Shown here: positions 7,731-13,581 of the stretch, piece by piece
How the letters are laid out: each line of letters opens with the position of its first letter
How positions within the stretch are numbered: position 1 is the first letter of the stretch
Source of the DNA: Chitinophagales bacterium
GTDB taxonomy: Bacteria; Bacteroidota; Bacteroidia; Chitinophagales; UBA8649
Assembly: GCA_016777395.1 (NCBI GenBank)
Contig: JADHRO010000014.1
Location: 1-16,636, forward strand
Direction of reading: 5' to 3'
Length of the DNA: 16,636 nt
Position numbers and translations under genes: made by a program
Notes under the pieces: model-generated
The model's input: only the letters and a program-made list of their open reading frames with translations
Told to the model about the DNA's origin: nothing
Databases searched by the model: none

Positions 7731-7838
7731 ATGATTTGATTAATTATGGTTATTAATATTTTATCTTTCTAAATTAATGGATAATTAGCACTCTTCACTG
7801 ATTAACGAGTATTTTATGCTAGGTGTATTCGGTTCATT

Positions 7839-8165
7839 CTAAAGGAAACCAAGCTCTAACATTGCCTCTTCACTCATCATTTCTTGATTCCATGGTGGTT
7901 CAAAAACGAGTTCAACACACGCTTCCGTTGCGCCCTGAACTCCTGCCGCTTTATCTTCAACTTCCTGAGGGAGCGATCCTGCCACTGGACAAGAAGGTGA
8001 AGTTAAGGTCATGATAATCTCTACATTACGTGCATCATCAATATTCACTTCATAGATCAAACCTAATTCATAAATATCCACAGGAATTTCGGGGTCATAT
8101 ACCGATTTCATTGCTTCAATGATTGCTGCCTTTAATTCTTCTTTATCTCTTAATGCTTCGCTCAT
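7839..8165 (-). CDS. DUF59/MIP18-family Fe-S assembly protein (SufT/PaaD-like)
   Basis: This 108-residue protein (112 if started at the ATG at 8177) consists of one MIP18/DUF59 domain. Signature blocks are YDPEIPVDIYELGLIYEV near residues 23-40 and LTSPSCPVAGSLP with the conserved cysteine (Cys59 from this start). Family members help mature or insert Fe-S clusters (SufT, the eukaryotic CIA factor MIP18) or belong to phenylacetate operons (PaaD). Small single-domain members like this are usual in the suf clusters of Bacteroidota and are annotated there as a SUF-system Fe-S assembly protein. I prefer the ATG at 8165 (MSEALRDKEEL), as MNPI adds nothing conserved; this choice is uncertain. It is the first gene of the minus-strand block, with a promoter-like box upstream. 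Confidence 0.9.
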   Translation of the reverse strand: MSEALRDKEELKAAIIEAMKSVYDPEIPVDIYELGLIYEVNIDDARNVEIIMTLTSPSCPVAGSLPQEVEDKAAGVQGATEACVELVFEPPWNQEMMSEEAMLELGFL

Positions 8166-8212
8166 AATAGGATTCAATCAAGATTACTTAGTTTTACATC
8201 TTTATATTGAAA

Positions 8213-8220
8213 CAAAATTA
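8213..8220 (-). promoter_or_regulatory. Bacteroidota-type -7 box for the DUF59 gene
   Basis: On the minus strand the bases read TAATTTTG, a full match to TAnnTTTG, 35-47 bases before the two possible ATGs of the DUF59 gene. The region lies between divergent genes. TTTA stands 16 bases upstream, where TTTG is expected, so the -33 element is weak. This probably marks the 5' end of the minus-strand block, judged by motif only. Confidence 0.42.
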
Positions 8221-8251
8221 ACAATTTAGAGTTCATCTAAATACATTATTT

Positions 8252-8965
8252 ATGAATTATTATTTTATCACAGGTTCCAGCAGCGGTATTGGGAAAGCTA
8301 TGGTAGAGGAGTTGCTGAAATATCCAAACAATCAGGTAATCGGCCTTAGCCGCACGAATACGCTTGGTGATAAGCAGTTTGAATATTGGAATTGCGATTT
8401 ATCGAAAGGGGCAGAGGTGAAGGCGTTTAAATTTCAAAATATAGATAAAGCCGATCGGATTGTACTGATTAATAATGCGGGTGACTTAGGTGAGATAGCC
8501 TATGTGGGTCAGCAAAGTGATGACAATATTATTGCATCGAGTATGGTGAATTTTACTTCGGCTGCCGTGTTGATGAATAAGTTCATATCAGCCTATCAGA
8601 ATTTTGATGGCGAGAAAATTATTGTCAATGTAAGTTCAGGAGCAGCGAATAGCGCCTATGATGGGTGGGCGAATTATTGCAGTGCAAAGGCAGCGTTAAA
8701 TATGTTTACTCGAGTTATTCATGAAGAACAGCTAGGGCAGAACTATCCTGTTCAAGCTTATGCGATTGCCCCTGGTGTTGTCGATACCTTAATGCAAGAT
8801 ACAATCAGAGATGTGGAAGAACGTTCATTTAGCCAAATTGAAAAGTTTAGAGCGCTTAAGGAGAATAATGAGTTGTACCAAGCCCATGAGGTAGCTGAGC
8901 ATCTACTTGCCTTAATCATGAATCCTAAAAATATTCCGTCGCTCATTTCAAGAATTCAGCTATGA
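8252..8965 (+). CDS. Short-chain dehydrogenase/reductase (SDR)
   Basis: This is a 237-residue classical SDR enzyme, cytoplasmic, predicted to oxidise or reduce a carbonyl or alcohol using NAD(P). Visible motifs are the cofactor loop TGSSSGIG (residues 7-14), the second-strand end LSRTN (32-36, whose Arg34 suggests NADPH), CDL at 48-50, NNAG at 74-77, and the catalytic set Ser129, Tyr142 and Lys146 (YxxxK in YCSAK). PGVVDT follows at 174-179. Overall it resembles sepiapterin/benzil-reductase-like members (YueD type), but the substrate cannot be read from the sequence. Its TGA overlaps the ATG of dacB in ATGA, so the two are translationally coupled. No strong promoter box was found; a 7-of-8 match (TAGTTTTA) stands at 8189-8196. 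Confidence 0.9.
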   Translation: MNYYFITGSSSGIGKAMVEELLKYPNNQVIGLSRTNTLGDKQFEYWNCDLSKGAEVKAFKFQNIDKADRIVLINNAGDLGEIAYVGQQSDDNIIASSMVNFTSAAVLMNKFISAYQNFDGEKIIVNVSSGAANSAYDGWANYCSAKAALNMFTRVIHEEQLGQNYPVQAYAIAPGVVDTLMQDTIRDVEERSFSQIEKFRALKENNELYQAHEVAEHLLALIMNPKNIPSLISRIQL

Positions 8966-10326
8966 TAAGATTCACCTTGCTGCTGACTCTTTTTTTATGT
9001 ACTGTTGGGCTAAACGCCCAATTTGAAGAGGGGTTTAATGACCTGCAAAATAGTATAGCCTTTAGGGGCGCTTCAATGGGTATTTGTTTTGTGGATGTAT
9101 CAACGGGTGAAACGCTGTTTGGAAATAATGCCCATCAATTTTTCTATCCAGCATCGGTACAAAAAGTGATTACCACCGCAGGAGCGCTTAGCTTGTTGGG
9201 AAGCGACTACCAATATGAAACAAAGGCGTATTATTCTGGTGAAGTTGAAGCGGGTGTGTTGAAAGGCAGCATTCGGATTAAATCCTCAGGCGACCCAACA
9301 ACAAATTCGGCATATTTCAATCCAAATTTCAAGGCAGATTTTCTTCAAGCCTTAAAGCTAAGGGGAGTTGAGGAGATTGAAGGAGTAATAACATTTGACA
9401 ATCAAGAGTCCTTTCACGGAACGCCTCAATCTTGGTTGTATGAGGATATTGGAAATTACTATGGCGTAGCTTCGCAAAAATTCAATTATAAGGATAATTT
9501 ATACCGACTTACTTTTCAGCAAAAACAAGATGGGACAACTCCGGACATTGTAGGAGTAAAGCCTAAAGTTCCTTACAGTTTTGATTTGCAATTGACTTGT
9601 AGTTCAGCGCAAAAAGGTGACAATGCCTTTATTTTAGGAGCTCCATTTTCTGCGGAACGAGAAATTGTAGGAAGCATAAGTGCGGGTGCGGGTGCATTCA
9701 CGATAAAAGGAGCTAATGCTCATCCGCAATATACCTTTATTGAGGAGATAAAAGAACAGGTAAAGATGGGTGCTAAGCAAGGAGCATATTGCAATGAACA
9801 GTTTTTGTGTTCCACTAAGAGTCCAAGCCTAGGGGAGCTGGTTCAAGTGACAAATTTTGAAAGTATCAATCTTTTTGCTGAAGGGATTATAAATACGCTA
9901 GGGCTGGTATATACAAAAACTTATTCTACTCGCGGAGGATTAGATGTCTTACATAAATACATTAGCCAAAAAGAATTAGATACCAAGGAGATTATTCTAA
10001 AAGATGGGAGTGGGTTATCTCGATTGAATGCCATGACTCCTCATTTTGCAGCTCAATGGATTTGCGAACATTATGAGAATGACCGTTTTCGAGCCAGTTT
10101 GCCGATTTCTGGCGAATCGGGAACGCTACGGCACTTAAATCATGCAGGAATAAAAGGTGTGGTGCATGCCAAAAGCGGCTCTGCCGAGGGGGTGCTTAAC
10201 TATGCCGGTTATTTTCAAAATAAAGAGGGTAGAACAATCGCTTTTGCAATATTCATCAATCAAGCCTATCAATCACAGTATTCTATTCGACGTGAGATAG
10301 GAGCATTTTTGGCTAAATGTATCTAG
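8962..10326 (+). CDS. dacB: D-alanyl-D-alanine carboxypeptidase/endopeptidase (PBP4, DacB)
   Basis: This 454-residue exported serine peptidase of family S13 trims peptidoglycan cross-links and stem peptides in the periplasm. The signal peptide is MIRFTLLLTLFLCTVGLNAQ, with likely cleavage after Ala19. The three penicillin-binding motifs are in order: S65-V-Q-K68 (in YPASVQK), S301-I-N303, and K404-S405-G406 (in HAKSGSAEG). The last is KSG rather than the more usual KTG. The large insertion between the first two motifs is normal for class C penicillin-binding proteins such as DacB. KDGSGLSR near residue 350 is also typical. It starts within the end of the SDR gene (4-base overlap). Its TAG shares the tetranucleotide CTAG with the stop of the convergent accC. 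Confidence 0.95.
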   Translation: MIRFTLLLTLFLCTVGLNAQFEEGFNDLQNSIAFRGASMGICFVDVSTGETLFGNNAHQFFYPASVQKVITTAGALSLLGSDYQYETKAYYSGEVEAGVLKGSIRIKSSGDPTTNSAYFNPNFKADFLQALKLRGVEEIEGVITFDNQESFHGTPQSWLYEDIGNYYGVASQKFNYKDNLYRLTFQQKQDGTTPDIVGVKPKVPYSFDLQLTCSSAQKGDNAFILGAPFSAEREIVGSISAGAGAFTIKGANAHPQYTFIEEIKEQVKMGAKQGAYCNEQFLCSTKSPSLGELVQVTNFESINLFAEGIINTLGLVYTKTYSTRGGLDVLHKYISQKELDTKEIILKDGSGLSRLNAMTPHFAAQWICEHYENDRFRASLPISGESGTLRHLNHAGIKGVVHAKSGSAEGVLNYAGYFQNKEGRTIAFAIFINQAYQSQYSIRREIGAFLAKCI

Positions 10327-11807
10327 ACAATTCGTCTATTCTTTTTCCAATTATTTTCTTTTGTAGGAGTATTGTTCTCTTCTGCTTTGTCCGAACTAGA
10401 ACGGAAGATATGACCAGCCAATAAAGCGGCTACTTCTATTTCTTTTTCACATTCTTTGTTTAAGTCTTCCGGCTTGAAGTGGTCCTTCACAAAACCTGTA
10501 TCAAAATTTCCAGAAACAAATGCTTCGTGATTCATCACATAACTTCCGAAAGCTAAAGTGTTTTTTACACCTTTTATATGATATTCTTTTATCGCTCGCT
10601 TCATTCTTCCAATCGCAGCTTCTCTATTTTCCGCGTGAACAATCAATTTAGAAATCATTGGATCGTAATAAATAGGAATTTGCATGCCTTCTTCAAAGCC
10701 ATCGTCAATGCGCACGCCAGGTCCCTCTGGTTTCTGATAGATTTCCAGTTTACCAATATCGGGTAGGAAGTTGTTTTGTGGATCTTCGGCGTATACTCTT
10801 AACTCAATAGCGTGGCCATTAATTTTTAAGTCATCTTGCGTAAAACTTAATTTTTCACCGCGCGCTACTTTTACTTGTTCTTTAACTAAATCTATGCCTG
10901 ATATCAATTCACTTACCGGATGCTCCACCTGCAAACGCGTATTCATTTCTAAGAAGTAGTAATCCATATTTGCGTCCAATAAGAACTCCACTGTTCCGGC
11001 CCCCACATAATCGCATGCTCTTGCAACATTGACTGCATCTTCACCCATCTTCTTTCTTAACGCAGGCGTCAGCACTGCAGAGGGGGCCTCTTCGATTACT
11101 TTTTGATGTCGACGTTGAATACTACACTCTCTCTCAAAAAGATAAACTATATTTCCGTGCTTATCCGCTAATAACTGAATTTCAATGTGTCTTGGGCCTA
11201 GGACATACTTTTCAATAAAAACGGAACCATCACCGAAAGCAGAAACTGCTTCACTGATGGCTCTATTCATTTGGTCTTCAAACTCTTCCTCATTCTCCAC
11301 AATTCGCATACCCTTGCCACCACCACCGGCAGATGCTTTAATTAGAATGGGAAATCCAATCTCCTTTGCTCTTTCTTTTGCAGCGGCTATATCGCTTATC
11401 GCTTCTTCCGTACCAGGCACCAGTGGGGTATTGTATTTAGACACTGCCTCTTTAGCTGCTAATTTATCTCCCATTATTTCCATGGCATGAGCTGAGGGGC
11501 CGATGAAGGTGATTCCGGAAGCTTCTACTTGATTGGCAAATGCTGAATTCTCACTTAAAAATCCAAATCCTGGGTGAATTCCATCTACACCGAGTTTTTT
11601 ACTAGCTGCTAAAATTTTATCGCCTCTTAAATAGGAATCTTTTGAAGGCGCTGGTCCTAAAAGAACCGCCTCATCAGCGGCCTTTACATGCGGCGCATCT
11701 CGATCGACTTCGGAATATACGGCTACCGTTCGGATCCCCATTTCCTTAAGTGATCGAATAATCCGCAGAGCAATCTCTCCACGATTGGCAACCAATACTT
11801 TTTCCAT
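10323..11807 (-). CDS. accC: Biotin carboxylase subunit of acetyl-/acyl-CoA carboxylase (AccC)
   Basis: This 494-residue enzyme carboxylates biotin on a carrier protein using ATP and bicarbonate. It has the N-terminal block MEKVLVANRGEIALR, the ATP-grasp glycine loop GGGGKGM (161-167), and active-site residues matching E. coli AccC at an offset of one or two: Lys115, Lys157, Glu274, Glu287, Arg291 and Arg337. ECSIQRRHQK and EMNTRLQVEHPV are intact. E. coli AccC is about 449 residues; here a C-terminal tail of about 45 residues rich in Glu, Asn and Lys ends in WKKNRR. I recall such tails in the Bacteroidota acyl/propionyl-CoA carboxylase version, so the substrate may not be acetyl-CoA. No carrier or carboxyltransferase gene is adjacent. 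The ATG at 11807 is preferred over the TTG at 11816, which lies too close to the predicted transcript start. Confidence 0.94.
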   Translation of the reverse strand: MEKVLVANRGEIALRIIRSLKEMGIRTVAVYSEVDRDAPHVKAADEAVLLGPAPSKDSYLRGDKILAASKKLGVDGIHPGFGFLSENSAFANQVEASGITFIGPSAHAMEIMGDKLAAKEAVSKYNTPLVPGTEEAISDIAAAKERAKEIGFPILIKASAGGGGKGMRIVENEEEFEDQMNRAISEAVSAFGDGSVFIEKYVLGPRHIEIQLLADKHGNIVYLFERECSIQRRHQKVIEEAPSAVLTPALRKKMGEDAVNVARACDYVGAGTVEFLLDANMDYYFLEMNTRLQVEHPVSELISGIDLVKEQVKVARGEKLSFTQDDLKINGHAIELRVYAEDPQNNFLPDIGKLEIYQKPEGPGVRIDDGFEEGMQIPIYYDPMISKLIVHAENREAAIGRMKRAIKEYHIKGVKNTLAFGSYVMNHEAFVSGNFDTGFVKDHFKPEDLNKECEKEIEVAALLAGHIFRSSSDKAEENNTPTKENNWKKNRRIV

Positions 11808-11825
11808 AGCTTTCAATTATACCTT

Positions 11826-11833
11826 CAAAAATA
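11826..11833 (-). promoter_or_regulatory. Bacteroidota-type -7 box for accC
   Basis: On the minus strand the bases read TATTTTTG, a perfect TAnnTTTG. Transcription would begin near 11820, giving a leader of about 13 bases to the ATG at 11807. The upstream in-frame TTG (11816) would have almost no leader. This supports the ATG as the start. No clear -33 element was found. Confidence 0.5.
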
Positions 11834-11940
11834 CTATTCTTAAATGAAAAGTTTATGTCTTTTAGGTTTTAAACCAAGTTGCATGAAAGTGCAAATAGGT
11901 ACTTTAAATTAAAATTGCGCATTTACCCATGCAAAACCGC

Positions 11941-11948
11941 TATCTTTG
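11941..11948 (+). promoter_or_regulatory. Bacteroidota-type -7 box at the ccmB start
   Basis: TATCTTTG matches TAnnTTTG, with a TTG at 11915-11917 placed 23 bases upstream, at the upper end of the reported spacing. The box ends only four bases before the ATG at 11953. If it is used, transcription begins at about the start codon, giving a leaderless or near-leaderless ccmB mRNA. It also lies inside the reading frame that an upstream ATG (11929) would give, which argues against that start. Confidence 0.5.
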
Positions 11949-11952
11949 CTTC

Positions 11953-12630
11953 ATGAAATTTGGTTGGCAGGTTTTAAATTTTGTTTGGCTTGAACTTAAG
12001 TTAGAATTTAGGTTGAAATACGCCATCGCAGGTCTTTTAATGTTTGTGCTATCTACAGTTTATTTAGTTTATTTTTCATTAGAATATCAAGGAGTAAGAG
12101 GGGATTTGCTGCCAACGATTTGGTCAATTTTCTTTTGGTTAATTGTATTGTTTACCACGGTAAATGCAACATTCCAAAGTTTTTCAAAGCTTTCGCAAGG
12201 TAAGATGCTGCTATATTATACCTTGGTTTCGCCACAGGTTTTTATCGCGGCTAAATTAATTGTAAATGCCTTAGTTAGTTTGATTTTGTCCCTATTGACT
12301 GGCTTGATTTTTATTTTTATTTTAGGCAATCCAAGTCAACAGTTTGCTGTCTTGTTGTTAAGTCTATCCATAGGAACTATGGGGTACTCTTTGTTATTTA
12401 CATACATCAGTGCAATTGCCTCAAAATCTGGTGGAAACGCCTCTCTTGCAGTAGTGTTGGGGTTTCCCTTAGCGCTGCCTTTATTGAGTATAATTGTGAA
12501 ATTGTTTGGTGAATCGTTTAATCCAAGTTTAAGTTTAAATTTTGATAACAATTTGTGGATAGCTTTAGGGTTTAATTTTATTCCTTTGTTATTAGCCCTT
12601 ATTCTATTTCCTTATATTTGGCGCGACTAA
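11953..12630 (+). CDS. ccmB: CcmB-type heme exporter permease
   Basis: This is a 225-residue inner-membrane protein with six predicted membrane segments and no signal peptide. It has the CcmB pattern: an N-terminal amphipathic stretch (WLELKLEFRLKYAIAGLLMF), FTTVNATFQSFSKLSQGKMLLYYTLVSP near residues 67-94, and GNASLAVVLGFPLALPLL near 160-177. CcmB is the permease of the CcmABC complex, which frees holo-CcmE during cytochrome c maturation. The ATPase CcmA is not in this window. ccmC begins six bases after the stop. The frame also offers an ATG at 11929 (eight extra residues), but a promoter box overlaps that segment and the family usually starts close to the first helix, so 11953 is preferred. 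Confidence 0.88.
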   Translation: MKFGWQVLNFVWLELKLEFRLKYAIAGLLMFVLSTVYLVYFSLEYQGVRGDLLPTIWSIFFWLIVLFTTVNATFQSFSKLSQGKMLLYYTLVSPQVFIAAKLIVNALVSLILSLLTGLIFIFILGNPSQQFAVLLLSLSIGTMGYSLLFTYISAIASKSGGNASLAVVLGFPLALPLLSIIVKLFGESFNPSLSLNFDNNLWIALGFNFIPLLLALILFPYIWRD

Positions 12631-12636
12631 TATGCT

Positions 12637-13344
12637 ATGGAAAGATTTTTAAAACAATTTTGGTGGAAGATCATAGGAATTGGCTTATTAATGTTTGCCA
12701 TAGTGAGTGGCTTATGGATTCCTTTGTATCAAGGTGTTGAGGGACTGAGCTTTCCTAACCTGCCTATTCTAAATGAATCTATTCGTAATTTATTGTTCCA
12801 TGTTCCGATGTGGTTTTCAATGGTTTTCCTATTACTACTTTCTTTTATTTACAGTATTGCTTATTTGGGAACGCCGGATAGAATGAAGGACAATTACGCT
12901 GTTGGTTTTGCTCAGGTAGGTGTCCTGTTTGGAGCATTAGGTATTTTTACGGGAATGGTTTGGGCGAAGAGCACATGGGGCGCCTTTTGGACCAATGACC
13001 CCAAATTGAATGGTGCTGCAATAGGAATGTTGATCTATTTTGCTTATCTGATTTTAAGGTCTTCGGTTGAGGATGAAATGAAAAGAGGGAAATTAGCAGC
13101 TTCCTATAATATTTTTGCTTTTAATATTTACATCGCTTTCATTTTTGTCATTCCACGTTTGACAGATTCATTGCATCCTGGTAATGGTGGAAATCCTGCA
13201 TTTAGTAGTTATGATTTGGACAATACATTAAGATTGTTTTTCTATCCGGCTTCACTCGGATGGATTGCTTTATCCATGTGGATTTCATCTATTTGGATTC
13301 GATATAATTTCCTAACTCAAGAATATGAAGAATATGAAGATTAG
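12637..13344 (+). CDS. ccmC: CcmC/CcsA-type heme-handling protein
   Basis: This is a 235-residue inner-membrane protein with six predicted helices that belongs to the heme-handling (HHP) superfamily and presents heme to CcmE. Candidate heme ligands are His55 in HVPMWF and His180 in SLHPGNGG. Between them lies the tryptophan-rich periplasmic segment WGAFWTNDPKLN (114-125). This corresponds to the WWD motif, but the second Trp of the usual W-x-W-D is replaced by T-N-D. The length fits CcmC (about 220-250) and excludes the much longer CcmF. It is six bases after ccmB. Its last codons, EYEEYED, are encoded by a tandem GAATATGAA repeat that also supplies two start codons for the next gene, overlapping by up to 20 bases. 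Confidence 0.92.
   Translation: MERFLKQFWWKIIGIGLLMFAIVSGLWIPLYQGVEGLSFPNLPILNESIRNLLFHVPMWFSMVFLLLLSFIYSIAYLGTPDRMKDNYAVGFAQVGVLFGALGIFTGMVWAKSTWGAFWTNDPKLNGAAIGMLIYFAYLILRSSVEDEMKRGKLAASYNIFAFNIYIAFIFVIPRLTDSLHPGNGGNPAFSSYDLDNTLRLFFYPASLGWIALSMWISSIWIRYNFLTQEYEEYED
13321..13338 (+). repeat. Tandem GAATATGAA repeat at the ccmC/ccmD junction
   Basis: Two exact 9-base copies stand side by side (13321-13329 and 13330-13338). In the ccmC frame each encodes EYE; in the ccmD frame each holds an ATG (13325 and 13334). The duplication therefore creates two alternative starts for the small gene. Confidence 0.85.
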
Positions 13345-13552
13345 AAATATTTTCTTTACCGTTTTAAGTCTAATTTTTGGTCAATTGCTTTGGGCACAAG
13401 AAGAACCCGTAACTGCAGAATTGTTGAATCAAAGTAATAAGATGATAGCTGTTATAGCGGTTCTTCTTATTATTCTTTTGGGGATAACTGCTTTTTTGAT
13501 CTTTATGGAAATGAAAATCAGCAGATTAGAAGATAAAATGAACAAAAAATAA
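13325..13552 (+). CDS. CcmD-like small membrane protein
   Basis: This 75-residue protein (72 if the second ATG at 13334 is used) has an N-terminal signal-like hydrophobic segment ending in WAQ (about residues 8-25). A second hydrophobic helix follows near residues 40-60, then a charged tail (KISRLEDKMNKK). Bacteroidota proteins of this size directly after ccmC are annotated as CcmD family; in Proteobacteria CcmD stabilises CcmABC and helps release holo-CcmE. The sequence itself is poorly conserved, and the call leans on gene order. It overlaps the end of ccmC by 11-20 bases, so it is probably translationally coupled. If the signal peptide is cleaved after the AQ site, the mature form keeps one helix. 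Confidence 0.78.
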   Translation: MKNMKIRNIFFTVLSLIFGQLLWAQEEPVTAELLNQSNKMIAVIAVLLIILLGITAFLIFMEMKISRLEDKMNKK

Positions 13553-13581
13553 AATTTTAAACCAACCAAACCAATTATACT

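Noticed and set aside
7477..7734. An 85-codon plus-strand frame antisense to the bacilliredoxin gene.
   Set aside because: It mirrors the codons of a well-supported gene and has no recognisable motif; low-complexity Ser/Thr/Ala composition is typical of a shadow.
11185..11490. A 101-codon plus-strand frame antisense to accC.
   Set aside because: Shadow of the ATP-grasp region; its Pro/Ala runs are the complement of the glycine-rich loop codons.
11808..11816. Three-residue N-terminal extension of AccC starting at a TTG.
   Set aside because: The predicted transcript start leaves almost no leader for it, and the family starts MEKVLVANRGEIA at the ATG at 11807.
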